Source of the DNA: Rhizobium aethiopicum
GTDB taxonomy: Bacteria; Pseudomonadota; Alphaproteobacteria; Rhizobiales; Rhizobiaceae
Length of the DNA: 64,000 nucleotides
Reading direction: 5' to 3'
NCBI RefSeq assembly: GCF_900094625.1
Contig: NZ_FMAJ01000008.1
Coordinates: 1 to 64,000, forward strand
The notes below the pieces were generated by a model. It was not told the DNA's origin and searched no databases. It was given only the letters and a program-made list of their open reading frames with translations. Both the position numbers and the translations under genes were made by a program. Below are positions 39,746 through 48,984 of the stretch, piece after piece. Positions within the stretch are counted from its first letter, which is position 1. The number at the start of each line of letters is the position of its first letter.

Positions 39746-40387
39746 ATGGGTGCGGAAAGCATGGATCGCATCGGCTTACGCAGAAAGCCGAAGCAGGAGC
39801 GCAGCATTCAGAGGCTGGATCTTATCCTCGCCGCCGCCGCAAAGATCATCGCCAGAAAGGGCGTCAGCGCCATGCGGATGACGGAACTCGCCGTCGCCGC
39901 CAAGGTGCCGATCGGCTCGGTTTACCAATATTTCCCGGAGAAGGCGGCGATCGTCAAGGCCCTGTTCGACCAGCATGCTTCGGCGATCCAGGCGAAGACG
40001 GCGGCGATGTTCAGCGACGTCCAGTCACTCGACCAGGCCCTCGATCTCGTCTGCGCCACCATCGACTGGTATTACGAATCCTATCGCGACGATCCCGTCT
40101 ATCTCGGCGTCTGGATGGGAACCGAGACCGATCAGGATCTGCTTCAGCTGAATATCGAGCATAGCGGCCGCGTCGCCGGCATCTTTCATGACGCCGTACG
40201 CAGGCTGGCTCCCGACCTTTGCGACGAAGAAATGTTCGCGCGCACTTACCTTTTCAGCCACCTGATCGGCGCCGTCATCCGGCTTGCCGCCGTCAGCGAG
40301 GAGGCGATCGCGCGGCGCATGCTCGATGAGTGGAAACGTGTCATCCGCGCTTCTCTTTTCGCCGCAGGCGTGCAGACTGCCGCCTGA
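39746..40387 (+). CDS. TetR-family transcriptional regulator
   Basis: A 213-residue regulator. The N-terminal DNA-binding domain is 'LDLILAAAAKIIARKGVSAM', 'RMTELAVAAKVPIGSVYQYF' and 'PEKAAIVKALFDQ', the classic TetR helix-turn-helix. The remaining ~150 residues are the ligand-binding and dimerisation domain. An ATG five codons downstream (39761) is another possible start. The upstream 240 bp up to the autotransporter gene hold no other gene. Its targets are unknown; the convergent LysR gene follows 7 bp after its stop. Confidence 0.88.
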   Translation: MGAESMDRIGLRRKPKQERSIQRLDLILAAAAKIIARKGVSAMRMTELAVAAKVPIGSVYQYFPEKAAIVKALFDQHASAIQAKTAAMFSDVQSLDQALDLVCATIDWYYESYRDDPVYLGVWMGTETDQDLLQLNIEHSGRVAGIFHDAVRRLAPDLCDEEMFARTYLFSHLIGAVIRLAAVSEEAIARRMLDEWKRVIRASLFAAGVQTAA

Positions 40388-40394
40388 GCGGCCT

Positions 40395-41348
40395 CTACCA
40401 GCTCGGCACCATATTGGCGGCCTTCAGCCTAGGATAGCGCGCCTGGGCGGATTTGACGTCCGCCTCGAGATTGTCGTCGATGACAGCCGGCGTGATGTTG
40501 TCGAGGCAGGCGGTGATATGGGCGGTGATCGCGTTCATCAGCGAGATCGAAACACCCGGCCGCTTCATGATGCCGATCTGCACCGGCGGCAGCGCCGGGA
40601 AACCGTCGGCCTGGCTCAGCACCTTCATGCCCGTCCGCAGCGCCGATTCCGGCATTACTGAGACCGCCATGCCGGCCAGCACGGCCGCAGCGACGACGGT
40701 GCACGACCAGCTGGTGAACAGGATCTGGTGTTCGCGGCCGACGGCATCGAGCGCCGAGCAGGCGAGCTGGCGCCACTGGCAGTCACGCCGGCCGACGGCA
40801 AGTGGCACCGGCGCGTCGTCGCGGATCGGATGGTTGGCCGAACCGACCCAGCAGAGCGGCTCGGTTCTCACCACATCGGACATGCGCTCGCGCGGATTGT
40901 GGGTGACGAGCGCGATATCGAGTTCGCCCTTGTGCATGCGCTCGGCAAGGTCCATCGACGGCTCGCAGACGATGTAGAGCTCGACATTCGGATGCGTCTT
41001 GGCAAAGCGGCCGATGATTTCCGGCATATAGCGGTCGGCATAATCGTCGGGGGTGCCGATGCGCAGCGTCCCCTCCAGCCTGTTGTCGTCAAAGGCCGCG
41101 ATTGCCTCATTGTTGAGGCGGATGATGCGGCGGGCGTAATTGAGCAGTTTTTCGCCTTCGACCGTCAGCCGGTTGCCGCGGCCATCCTTGATGAACAGCT
41201 GCTTGCCGATGCGCTCTTCGAGACGGCGCATCTGCATGGATACGGCGGATTGGGTCTTGTAGACCCTGTCGGCGGCCTTGGTGAAGCTGCCGGAATCGAC
41301 GATGGCGATGAAAGTCTGCAACTGGTCGAGATCAAGAGGCGCGGACAT
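40395..41348 (-). CDS. LysR-family transcriptional regulator
   Basis: A 317-residue LysR regulator with the N-terminal winged helix 'LDQLQTFIAIVDSGSFTKAA', 'VYKTQSAVSMQMRRLEERIG' and 'FIKDGRGNRLTVEGEKLLNY', followed by a periplasmic-binding-protein-like effector domain ('LEGTLRIGTPDDYADRYMPE'). It is divergent from the DUF1127 gene, with ~250 bp between them. Close to its start the DNA has a TGAT-ATAATCAT dyad that could be its own operator. Confidence 0.9.
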   Translation of the reverse strand: MSAPLDLDQLQTFIAIVDSGSFTKAADRVYKTQSAVSMQMRRLEERIGKQLFIKDGRGNRLTVEGEKLLNYARRIIRLNNEAIAAFDDNRLEGTLRIGTPDDYADRYMPEIIGRFAKTHPNVELYIVCEPSMDLAERMHKGELDIALVTHNPRERMSDVVRTEPLCWVGSANHPIRDDAPVPLAVGRRDCQWRQLACSALDAVGREHQILFTSWSCTVVAAAVLAGMAVSVMPESALRTGMKVLSQADGFPALPPVQIGIMKRPGVSISLMNAITAHITACLDNITPAVIDDNLEADVKSAQARYPRLKAANMVPSW

Positions 41349-41599
41349 GGTTCACCTATAAAGATAGCTGATGATAATCATTAGAAACATTCGTTGGACT
41401 GATCAATAGGTCTTTGGCATCTTCGGGATGCAAATCAAGCAAAGTGAAGGACGGGCGCCCTGCCTGTCCGAGCGGAATTCAGCATGCTCCTTCCCGCACG
41501 ACCTCGCGGCAGGGGTGGGCTGTGTTGCGCGCAGATCAAACCATTACAGCCCTTACACGTCTGAAAAGAGACGTGGCGCTGTAAAGAAAGGAGAGTGCA

Positions 41600-41899
41600 A
41601 TGCGCATGACAGACCGGACACTAGAACTCGACCGCGGTAAGCCGGACCTGACGTTTTCCCAGCGTCTGGCGGCAGGTCTCGCACCGTTGGCCTCTCTCTT
41701 TCGCGGGTTCCGCAATCGCATGGAGGTCAACGCGCTGCACGATCTGAACGATACTCAGCTGAGGGATATCGGCCTCACGAGGGCCGATCTGACCTCTGCG
41801 TTCCTGGCCTCGACCTTTTTCGAGGACCCGTCGGAACATCTGACGCGCTCGGCGCGTAATCGCTGGCGCCTGCAGTTCTTCCGCTCCTGCGACGAGTAG
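41600..41899 (+). CDS. DUF1127 (YjiS-like) protein
   Basis: A 99-residue protein. The DUF1127 signature sits at about residues 40-70 ('FRNRMEVNALHDLNDTQLRD' then IGLTRADL). Short DUF1127 proteins in rhizobia and Agrobacterium are linked to stress, phosphate and carbon metabolism and to RNA turnover, but the mechanism is unclear. GGAGAG precedes the ATG, and a strong terminator lies 50 bp after the stop, so it is a monocistronic unit. Confidence 0.85.
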   Translation: MRMTDRTLELDRGKPDLTFSQRLAAGLAPLASLFRGFRNRMEVNALHDLNDTQLRDIGLTRADLTSAFLASTFFEDPSEHLTRSARNRWRLQFFRSCDE

Positions 41900-41948
41900 G
41901 GGCGTCGAGTTTCCCCGCAGGGTGATAGCCAATAGCCCTGCCGCTTGA

Positions 41949-41988
41949 CCCGGTGATCGGCTTTCCCAAGCCATCGCCGGGTTTTTTT
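41949..41988 (+). terminator. Strong intrinsic terminator after DUF1127 gene
   Basis: A near-perfect stem (CCCGGTGATCGGCTT with AAGCCATCGCCGGG, TCCC loop) is followed by seven T residues at 41982-41988. It ends the DUF1127 transcript. Confidence 0.85.
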
Positions 41989-42093
41989 ATGCTTCCGCAT
42001 GTCGCCCGGAAGTGTACGGCGGTTCCGGGATAACGACATGCGTAAACAAAGAACGAAAGCGCGTCGCATGAAACACGTTTGAGGCGACGCGCT

Positions 42094-42957
42094 TTAAGTG
42101 TCAGAGGAGGACTTCGGACGGTAGGTTTCGAAAATCGCCTCCAGATTCCTCTGATAGCTCTTCTGCACTTCGAGCCCGCTGTCGAACATGGCGTTCAGCA
42201 TTTCAGTGTAGCGCTCGGTATTGACCTTCGCCTCTTCCTTCGGCGGTTCCGGCGTCTTCGCAGTCGGCTGCTGGGCCGCCGACTGCTGGCCGAGCCCTGC
42301 CATCATCTCCTGGAAAGCCTTGGCGAAGGGATTGTCGAGAAACGGGTTCGGGGCAGGCGTCGGTTGCTGTTTCGGCATCGAAAACATCAGCTGCATCGCC
42401 TGTGTGAACGGATTGTCGAAAATATTGGGTTCCGAGGCGGCTTTTGGTTTCGGCGCAAAGCCGGTGCTCTCCAGCCATTTCTGAATGCTCTCGCCCATCG
42501 GCGTATTGACGAAGGGGTTGACCGGAGAGGCCATCTGGCCGGTCGTCTGCTTGAAGAGCCCGCCCATCAGCGTGTCGGCGAGCACCGGCAGCATCTGCTT
42601 GTAGATGTCCTGTCCGATCCCTGTCATCTGTGCCGCCTGGGCGGCGACAGCCCGCGAAACCTCTTTGGAGCCGAAGAGCTGAGCAAGGATGTTGTTGCCG
42701 TCGGAAATGCCCTCTGGCGTAAAGGCTCGGCTCATATCCTCGAAATATCGAGCATAGTTGCCGGAAGCGACGGCCTGCATCAGCCCGACGAAATCATAAG
42801 GATTGCTGGTGCTGCGTTTCAGGCCGGCGGAAAAAGCCGGCATCAGCGCCGCCATCGCCTTGGTCGCCTGTTCCTGCGCCAGGTTGAATTGCCGGGCGAT
42901 TGCATCCATCGCCGCGCCGTTCTGCGCCTGCATCATCATGTCGAAGAGTGGCAGCAT
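42094..42957 (-). CDS. DUF937-type protein
   Basis: A 287-residue protein. The N-terminal ~150 residues resemble DUF937 ('AAMDAIARQFNLAQEQATKA', 'MAALMPAFSAGLKRST', 'ILAQLFGSKEVSRAVAAQAA'). The C-terminal part is proline- and glutamine-rich low-complexity sequence ending in a helical segment ('EMLNAMFDSGLEVQKSYQRN'). No signal peptide is seen. A GGGACC stretch lies before the ATG. The family's function is unknown. It is followed on the same strand by nothing close and lies 150 bp from gshA. Confidence 0.75.
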   Translation of the reverse strand: MLPLFDMMMQAQNGAAMDAIARQFNLAQEQATKAMAALMPAFSAGLKRSTSNPYDFVGLMQAVASGNYARYFEDMSRAFTPEGISDGNNILAQLFGSKEVSRAVAAQAAQMTGIGQDIYKQMLPVLADTLMGGLFKQTTGQMASPVNPFVNTPMGESIQKWLESTGFAPKPKAASEPNIFDNPFTQAMQLMFSMPKQQPTPAPNPFLDNPFAKAFQEMMAGLGQQSAAQQPTAKTPEPPKEEAKVNTERYTEMLNAMFDSGLEVQKSYQRNLEAIFETYRPKSSSDT

Positions 42958-43105
42958 GGAGGTCCCTTTCCCCGAGTCGTGACGCGTGTCACGCCACTAT
43001 ATCCGGAAACGGTAATGTGCAAACGGCTTTTTGCCATAAGAACTTAAAGCAATGCCAGCGAAAGTGCCGAGCGGATTTCCGGACCGGAGACAACCAGGGG
43101 CAGGC

Positions 43106-44479
43106 TCAGTACTGATAGTCCTCGAAGACCGGTTCGACGGAGCCGTTCCAGCGGCCGTGATAAAGCGACAGCAGGTCCTCGGCGAGTGTCGCCTTCTTCG
43201 CGAGCACTTCGTCGAGCGGCGCGAGGAAGATGCTCTCGTCCTGGCCTTCGCGGTTGAGCCTGCCGCGCGCCTTGAGCCCGGCCCTTGAGATGCCGACTAC
43301 CTCGCGCGCCACCTCGAGCAGCGCATCCCCGCGAAACGCGGCCTTCAACCCTTGCGCCGGAACGGCATTGCGCAGGGCGCCAACCTCGGCAAAGCTCCAA
43401 TCCTTCGTCAGCTCGTCGGCGGCCTGAAGGGCTGCATCGTCGTAGAGCAGGCCGACCCAGAAAGCCGGCAACGCACAGATGCGCCGCCACGGGCCGCCGT
43501 CGGCGCCGCGCATTTCGAGGAAGCGTTTCATCCGCACGTCCGGGAAGAGCGTGGAAAGATGGTTCGTCCAGTCCCCCATCGTCGGCGCCGCATCGGCGAC
43601 TTCGCCCTTCAATGCGCCGTTCATAAATTGGCGGAAGGTGACATGGGTACAGTCGTGATAGCGCCCGTCCCGGACGATGAAATACATCGGCACGTCGAGC
43701 GCCCATTCGACATAGTCACGGAAACCGAAATCGTCGCGGAAGGTGAAGTCGAGCAGGCCGGCGCGCCGGTTGTCGACATCGCGCCAGATATCGCCGCGCC
43801 AGGACAGCAGTCCGTTCGGCTTGCCTTCGGTGAAGGGTGAGGATGCAAAGAGCGCGGTCGCCAGCGATTGCAGCTTCATCGAGACGCGCATCTTCTGGCG
43901 CATGTCGGCTTCGGAGGAGAAGTCGAGGTTCACCTGGATCGTGCAGGTGCGGTACATCATGTCGAGACCCTTGGTGCCGACCTTCGGCATGTAGCGGGTC
44001 ATGATCTCGTAGCGCGATTTCGGCATTTGCGGGGTTTGCGCATAGGTCCATTTCGGGCTGCCGCCGATCCCGAGGAAGCGGATGCCCATCGGCTCGGCGA
44101 TCTCGCGCAGGGTCGCTAGGTGCTGGTTCGATTCCCGGCAGGTTTCGTGGAGCGTTTCGAGCGGTGCGCCGGAGAGTTCAAACTGGCCGCCCGGCTCGAT
44201 CGAGATCGCACCCATGCCGCTCTGCTCGGCCAGGCCGATGATGTTGCCGCCGTCCATGATCGGTTCCCAGCCGCTTTTCGCCTGCAGGCCGGTAAGCAGG
44301 GCCGAAATGCTGGCGTCGCCGAAATAGGGAACCGGGCTGTTGTCGGCGCGGAAGAAGGCGAACTTCTCATGTTCGGTGCCGATCCGGAAGCGCTCCCGCG
44401 GCTTGTTGCCCGCGGCGATGTAATCGGTCAGATCCTGAACCGAAGAGAGCGGTGTCTGGTCGGTGGTGTCGCGGGCCAT
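43106..44479 (-). CDS. gshA: Glutamate-cysteine ligase (plant/alphaproteobacterial type)
   Basis: A 457-residue ATP-dependent ligase that joins glutamate and cysteine in the first step of glutathione synthesis. Family features: 'FRIGTEHEKFAFFRADNSPV', 'GGNIIGLAEQSGMGAISIEP', 'GGQFELSGAPLETLHETC', 'MYRTCTIQVNLDFSSEADMR' and 'FDFTF'-like core strands. It belongs to the plant-type GCL group found in alphaproteobacteria rather than the E. coli GshA group. Glutathione is needed for rhizobial growth and symbiosis. It may share a transcript with rsmE, 146 bp upstream on the same strand. Confidence 0.95.
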   Translation of the reverse strand: MARDTTDQTPLSSVQDLTDYIAAGNKPRERFRIGTEHEKFAFFRADNSPVPYFGDASISALLTGLQAKSGWEPIMDGGNIIGLAEQSGMGAISIEPGGQFELSGAPLETLHETCRESNQHLATLREIAEPMGIRFLGIGGSPKWTYAQTPQMPKSRYEIMTRYMPKVGTKGLDMMYRTCTIQVNLDFSSEADMRQKMRVSMKLQSLATALFASSPFTEGKPNGLLSWRGDIWRDVDNRRAGLLDFTFRDDFGFRDYVEWALDVPMYFIVRDGRYHDCTHVTFRQFMNGALKGEVADAAPTMGDWTNHLSTLFPDVRMKRFLEMRGADGGPWRRICALPAFWVGLLYDDAALQAADELTKDWSFAEVGALRNAVPAQGLKAAFRGDALLEVAREVVGISRAGLKARGRLNREGQDESIFLAPLDEVLAKKATLAEDLLSLYHGRWNGSVEPVFEDYQY

Positions 44480-44625
44480 GCGGGGTACCTGTATTCGAAA
44501 AGGCGCCCAGGGGCCGGGCAGCTGGAAGGCTGATTAGGACCCAAGCCACGTATGTTGCAAGTGAAATTCTTTCAATGACGCATCAAAAAAATAGGAACAA
44601 TTTCCATGTCCACTCGTTTTCGGTG

Positions 44626-45363
44626 TCAGCTCCAGTCGCCGATCGCCGCCTGGACCACCGCCAGCGCCGCGACCGCTGCCGTATCGGCCCTGAGGATGCG
44701 CGGCCCAAGCGGAATTGCGGTGACGAAATCGAGGCTTCGAAGCCGCGCCCGTTCGTCCTCCGAAAAGCCGCCCTCCGGCCCGACGAGCAGAGCAAGATGT
44801 TTTTCCCTGATCGCTGACAGCACCGGCAGCGGGTTCTGCCCGGCATCGCTCTCGTCGCAATAGATGATGCGCCGCTCCTTCGGCCAGCGTTCCAGCAGGT
44901 CGGAAAGCTTCACCGGCTCGGCCACATCGGGGATGTCGAGAATGCCGCATTGCTCGGCCGCCTCGACCACATTGGCGCGAAGCTTGTCGAGATTGGTGAT
45001 CCTGCCCTGCACATGCTGGGTCATAACAGGCTGCAGCAGGCCGGCTCCCATTTCGACCGCTTTCTGCACGAGATAATCCATGCGGCCGACCTTGAGCGGG
45101 GCAAAGAGATAATGCAGGTCTGAGGGCGCCGGCTGCGGCCGCGTCTCTTCGGTTGCCGTCAGCAGGATGCGTTTGCGTGTCGGGAAGGACAGCGCCGCCC
45201 GCCACTCACCGTCGCGGCCGTTGAAGAGCAGGATGTCTGTGCCATCCTCCATCCTCAGCACGTTGGCGAGATAGTTGAACTGGTCGGCATTCGCCTCGAC
45301 GACGGCGCCGCTTGAAAGCGGCGCGTCGACGAAAAGCCGTTGCATGCGGAAATTGGCGCGCAT
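44626..45363 (-). CDS. rsmE: 16S rRNA (uracil-1498-N3)-methyltransferase RsmE
   Basis: A 245-residue SPOUT (trefoil-knot) methyltransferase. The PUA-like N-terminus ('MQRLFVDAPLSSGAVVEANA', 'DGTDILLFNGRDGEWRAALS') is followed by 'LFAPLKVGRMDYLVQKAVEM' and 'GAGLLQPVMTQHVQ', and by the SAM-binding knot 'LALLVGPEGGFSEDERARLR' ending 'IPLGPRILRADTAAVAALAV'. These are diagnostic of RsmE, which methylates U1498 of 16S rRNA. It lies downstream of the Pit gene (18 bp) and upstream of gshA on the same strand. Confidence 0.95.
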   Translation of the reverse strand: MRANFRMQRLFVDAPLSSGAVVEANADQFNYLANVLRMEDGTDILLFNGRDGEWRAALSFPTRKRILLTATEETRPQPAPSDLHYLFAPLKVGRMDYLVQKAVEMGAGLLQPVMTQHVQGRITNLDKLRANVVEAAEQCGILDIPDVAEPVKLSDLLERWPKERRIIYCDESDAGQNPLPVLSAIREKHLALLVGPEGGFSEDERARLRSLDFVTAIPLGPRILRADTAAVAALAVVQAAIGDWS

Positions 45364-45381
45364 TGGAAAAAACTCGGGATC

Positions 45382-46881
45382 TCAAACGAAGAGCGCGAAC
45401 ATAACCCAATAAATCATCCCCGCAAGCGCTGCCGAGGCCGGCACGGTGACGATCCAGGCGGCGATGATCGTCATGAAATGCGAGCGGCGCACGAGATAGC
45501 GTCGCCGCGTCTCGTGGATATTGGGCTCCTCCGGTTCGTCGATATCGAAGCTCTCGGCCTTGCTCCTGATATAGGCGACGCGGCGCTTGGAATGGCGGGT
45601 GTACCATTCACGGAAGAAACCGACGCCGAAGACCGCCCCGACCGCGATGTGCGTGGTGCTGACCGGCAGGCCGAGCCATGAGGCGACGATGACGGTGAGA
45701 GCGGTCGACAGCGCAACGCAATAGGCGCGCATCGGGTTGAGCTTGGTGATTTCCTCGCCGACGAGGCGGATGAGCCGCGGCCCAAAGAGCAGCAGGCCGA
45801 CGGAGATGCCGAAAGCGCCGATCAGCATCACCCAGAGGAGCGGGTGGCCGACGCCGCCGTCGCCGCCGATGCCGACCGAATGGACGATCGCTGACAGCGG
45901 CCCGACCGCGTTCGACACGTCGTTTGCGCCGTGGGCAAAGGAAAGCAGTGCGGCCGAGCAGATCAGCGGCAGCCGGAACAGCACCCGCAGCGAACTGTTG
46001 CGGTTTTCGAGATCCCGCGCCTGGGCGAGAACCAGCGGCCGGGCGGCAAGCCAACTCACCAGCCCGATGCCGATGCCGATCAGGATGATGGTGAGGGATG
46101 GAAACCGGCCGATTGGCGACAGTTGCAGCACCATATAGGCCATGAAGCTGCCCGCCATCATCCCGACAAGGACCGGCACCCAGCGCCGCGCCGCCTCGAT
46201 CTTATCGTCGCGATAGATGATCAGGGTCTTGACGAGATAGAGCAGCCCGGCCGCGATCAGTCCGCCGATCAGCGGCGAGGTGATCCAGCTCGAGGTGATC
46301 TCCAGCATCACCCGCCAGTTCACCGGCTCCGGCCCGACGGCTGAGATGCCGGCGCCGATTACCGCGCCGACGATCGCATGGGTGGTGGAAACCGGCGCTT
46401 TCATCCAGGTGGCAAGGTTGATCCAGAGGGCCGCTGCGGTCAGCGCCGCCATCATGATCCAGCCAACTACTGCCGGCGGCACCTGGGCGGCGTCGACGAT
46501 GCCGGTGGAAATCGTCTTGACCACTTCGCCGCCGCCTATCGTGGCGCCCAAGACCTCGAAAGTCGCGGCGATAACAAGCGCCTGTCCCATCGTCATGGCG
46601 CGTGCACCGACGGCCGCACCGACATTGTTGGTCACGTCGTTGGCGCCGATATTCAGCGCCATGTAACCGGCAAGGGCCGCTGCCGCCACGACGAGCACGG
46701 CACCCGGCCGGTCGAACACGTAGACGCCTGCAAAGAGCATGACCAAGCCGACGAAAATCAGCCCGAGACCGGGCGCCACCAGCCGTCGCGACACATGCTT
46801 TGCCGCGTCCTCGACATAGGTGATCTTATCGAGGTCCTTGTCGAGCGTGCGTTTCGTAAGAACTGCGGGACGTGGCGGCAT
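45382..46881 (-). CDS. pit: Low-affinity inorganic phosphate transporter (Pit)
   Basis: A 499-residue PiT-family (PHO4) permease with about 10-12 membrane segments. The duplicated signature is visible: 'NIGANDVTNNVGAAVGARAM' in the first half and 'FAHGANDVSNAVGPLSAIVH' in the second. 'VSTTHAIVGAVIGAGIS' and 'VSTTHIAVGAVFGVGF' are the matching repeats. It imports metal-phosphate with protons. The N-terminus has an extra ~35-residue basic cytoplasmic region. It is upstream of rsmE on the minus strand; no pho regulator is adjacent. Confidence 0.93.
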   Translation of the reverse strand: MPPRPAVLTKRTLDKDLDKITYVEDAAKHVSRRLVAPGLGLIFVGLVMLFAGVYVFDRPGAVLVVAAAALAGYMALNIGANDVTNNVGAAVGARAMTMGQALVIAATFEVLGATIGGGEVVKTISTGIVDAAQVPPAVVGWIMMAALTAAALWINLATWMKAPVSTTHAIVGAVIGAGISAVGPEPVNWRVMLEITSSWITSPLIGGLIAAGLLYLVKTLIIYRDDKIEAARRWVPVLVGMMAGSFMAYMVLQLSPIGRFPSLTIILIGIGIGLVSWLAARPLVLAQARDLENRNSSLRVLFRLPLICSAALLSFAHGANDVSNAVGPLSAIVHSVGIGGDGGVGHPLLWVMLIGAFGISVGLLLFGPRLIRLVGEEITKLNPMRAYCVALSTALTVIVASWLGLPVSTTHIAVGAVFGVGFFREWYTRHSKRRVAYIRSKAESFDIDEPEEPNIHETRRRYLVRRSHFMTIIAAWIVTVPASAALAGMIYWVMFALFV

Positions 46882-46944
46882 TCTTTTTCCTGAGGGATGA
46901 ATCTGCTTCTACGCTGCTTTCCTAGCAGTGCAAGATGGCAGGAT

Positions 46945-47487
46945 TCATTCCGCCGGAATTTGTTTGGCCGCCGGAATTTGCTCCGCCTGTTTGGCCGAAA
47001 GCCTGTCGGTCATCTTTTGCTTGAAGGCGAGGAAAAGTTTGCCTAGCTCCGGTTCGCGCACGCGGCCTGCGGCCTCGTCGAACGAGACCCATTCGATAGT
47101 GCGCTCGCCCTTCTCCTTGAAATTCTTCGCCATGTCGGTGACTTCGAGTGCATAGACCTGCACTTTGCAGACCACCTGCACCCCGTCGCGCAACACTTTC
47201 GGGTAGGTGTAGGAGCCGAGCGTTTCCGCCTCGGTCGAGCCGCGTACGCCGGCTTCTTCGAGGGCTTCCTGCGCGGCGACCTCATGGGCGCACTTCCCGT
47301 TCATCGGCCAGCCCTTGGGAATGACCCAGCGGCCGGTGTCGCGGCTCGTCATCAGGAGGACCTCGACATCACCGCTCTTCTTCTTCACCCGGTAGCAGAG
47401 CGCACCATATTGCTGTCGCGGCGGTCGCCGGAACATCAGTTGCACATCGGATGCCAATCGGGCGAAAAGAGTCAATTGTCGGATCAC
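46945..47487 (-). CDS. NUDIX hydrolase
   Basis: A 180-residue NUDIX-fold protein. The Nudix box is close to consensus: 'GWPMNGKCAHEVAAQEALEE', continuing AGVRG (GX5EX7REUXEEXGU pattern with small deviations: KC in the early positions and A-Q-E-A-L-E-E for R-E-x-x-E-E). 'QYGALCYRVKKKSGDVEVLL' and 'WVIPKGWP' are typical beginnings. The C-terminus has a ~25-residue tail rich in K, A and Q. It may act on diphosphoinositol-like or dinucleotide polyphosphates; the substrate is unknown. The start is GTG 47487. Confidence 0.85.
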   Translation of the reverse strand: MIRQLTLFARLASDVQLMFRRPPRQQYGALCYRVKKKSGDVEVLLMTSRDTGRWVIPKGWPMNGKCAHEVAAQEALEEAGVRGSTEAETLGSYTYPKVLRDGVQVVCKVQVYALEVTDMAKNFKEKGERTIEWVSFDEAAGRVREPELGKLFLAFKQKMTDRLSAKQAEQIPAAKQIPAE

Positions 47488-48432
47488 CTTTACAGTCGTT
47501 GTTAGGAATCACTCATATACATATATCATGGAAAGCTAACGCAATCCAAAAGGACGATCGGAACGGAGTTTAATCGCCGTTCATAGGGGAAATCGAGCTG
47601 GGGCTGGCTCGAGGAAACCGTCACGTCCTGTCTAGAATGCGTCATTTTGCACAGGTGTACAATATGAGCCCGTCACGCGCCCTAATCAATGGCGGCGCCA
47701 ATTGTTCCACTCGGATTTTTTATATATGTGCCAACCAGGGCTCGTCCTCCGGTCGCGGCCTTGCTCCTTGCGCTTTTGTGGCGGTGACAGGTGGCGAAGA
47801 AGGGCGACAGTGAGGAGATGCTGGCAAAGACCGCGACCCGCACCGACTGGATCGGCAGCAGCTGCTGGCCGCCAATGGCCACATCCGCCGAATTCGAGCC
47901 CGCGCGCCCCTGGAGCCGAAAACGGTGGCGCTGCTGATGACGCTTCGGGCCGGCTGAGCTGCGCCGAAATGCGCTATGTCCCGGTCGCATGCCAATCGCC
48001 ACACCGAGCGCCGGCAGTCGGTGTCGAGGTTGGAGTAGCAGGACATTTAAGGGTCGATACCGGTAGGAGCGAACGACACTGTAAGCGCTGCGTCTCATTT
48101 GAACCGATTCGGATTTCATAAACGGAAGACGCTGGTCTGTAAGGGCGAGTTGGACGCGATCCCGGACTACGCCGAACGGCAGCGGTATGGCGGTGTCTAC
48201 CGTTGTCGGAAGCACGGTCGACACGGCTGTCGCAACGTTTCCGCAAGTGTCAGCAAATGTGCTTGTCAATACGCATGCTGCAGACACGCACCCCGAGTGC
48301 TAGACGGAATCATCCAGCCAAACTTGAGAAATGGTGCCCAAGTCTGAAATCATCTTCCGAAACCAAGCGCGCCGCCAAACTGCCCTACATCTGCGGTACT
48401 CAGCTCATGCCTAGCTCAGCCGTTCCCCGCCG
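47488..48432. other. 0.95-kb stretch without a recognisable gene
   Basis: No open frame here has a convincing family, codon bias or ribosome binding site. The longest, about 200 codons on the minus strand (48287-47682), has irregular composition and is judged a chance frame. AT-rich sequence at 47510-47530 may be the promoter of the NUDIX gene. The rest looks like decayed accessory DNA continuing to the gene remnants at 48.9-49.5 kb. Confidence 0.5.
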
Positions 48433-48879
48433 TTACAACCGTTTCGACAGGCGGAGAGTACTGCCCGCCGCTGCCTCGTATCCCCTATCCTCGTAGAACT
48501 TCTTGGCGGTTCGGGTGCTTTCCAAGACGCACATCTTTATCCCACGCGCACGGGCCTGGGCTTCAAGCGCGAGCAAGATCCCCTTGCTTATTCCCTTGAA
48601 GCGTGCGTCAGTGTGAGCATAATTGAGCAGGATTTCGCCCCGTCCATCCATCATGCCGACCCCGACAACGTTGCCCGTAAGTTCCGCGACCAGAACTGTG
48701 GCGTCCTCGCGATTTATCCATGCTGCCCAGGACGCGGCGGTCTTATTAGAGAGCCAGCCCGCAATCTCGTCGTCGTCGTCTTGGTGATCAGCGCTACATA
48801 ATTGCGTTATAGACCGGCGCAACACTGCGATGGCCGCCTCCGCGTCGGATTCTTTGCCGACTCGAATGGAGATGGCCAT
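48433..48879 (-). CDS. GNAT-family N-acetyltransferase
   Basis: A 148-residue acetyltransferase fold: 'IRVGKESDAEAAIAVLRRSI' (β1-α1), 'ATVLVAELTGNVVGVGMMDG' (β2-β4), 'ILLNYAHTDARFKGISKGIL' followed by 'LALEAQARARGIKMCVLEST' (acetyl-CoA region; the usual Q/R-x-x-G-x-G/A loop reads RFKGISKG) and 'AKKFYEDRGYEAA' (motif B). The substrate is not predictable. It lies alone between two degraded stretches, so it may be a recently acquired gene. Confidence 0.85.
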   Translation of the reverse strand: MAISIRVGKESDAEAAIAVLRRSITQLCSADHQDDDDEIAGWLSNKTAASWAAWINREDATVLVAELTGNVVGVGMMDGRGEILLNYAHTDARFKGISKGILLALEAQARARGIKMCVLESTRTAKKFYEDRGYEAAAGSTLRLSKRL

Positions 48880-48984
48880 TTCAACCTCGACATTTCACTA
48901 TCGGCCCATGACGATATTAACATACCCGCTGTCCGGCAAGGGGCGAATATGATTGCCGAATATCGCCGGTGTGGCATTGATAAT

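Noticed and set aside
47682..48287. A 201-codon minus-strand frame in the empty 0.95-kb stretch.
   Set aside because: Irregular amino-acid composition, no family resemblance, no ribosome binding site and competing frames in the same DNA.
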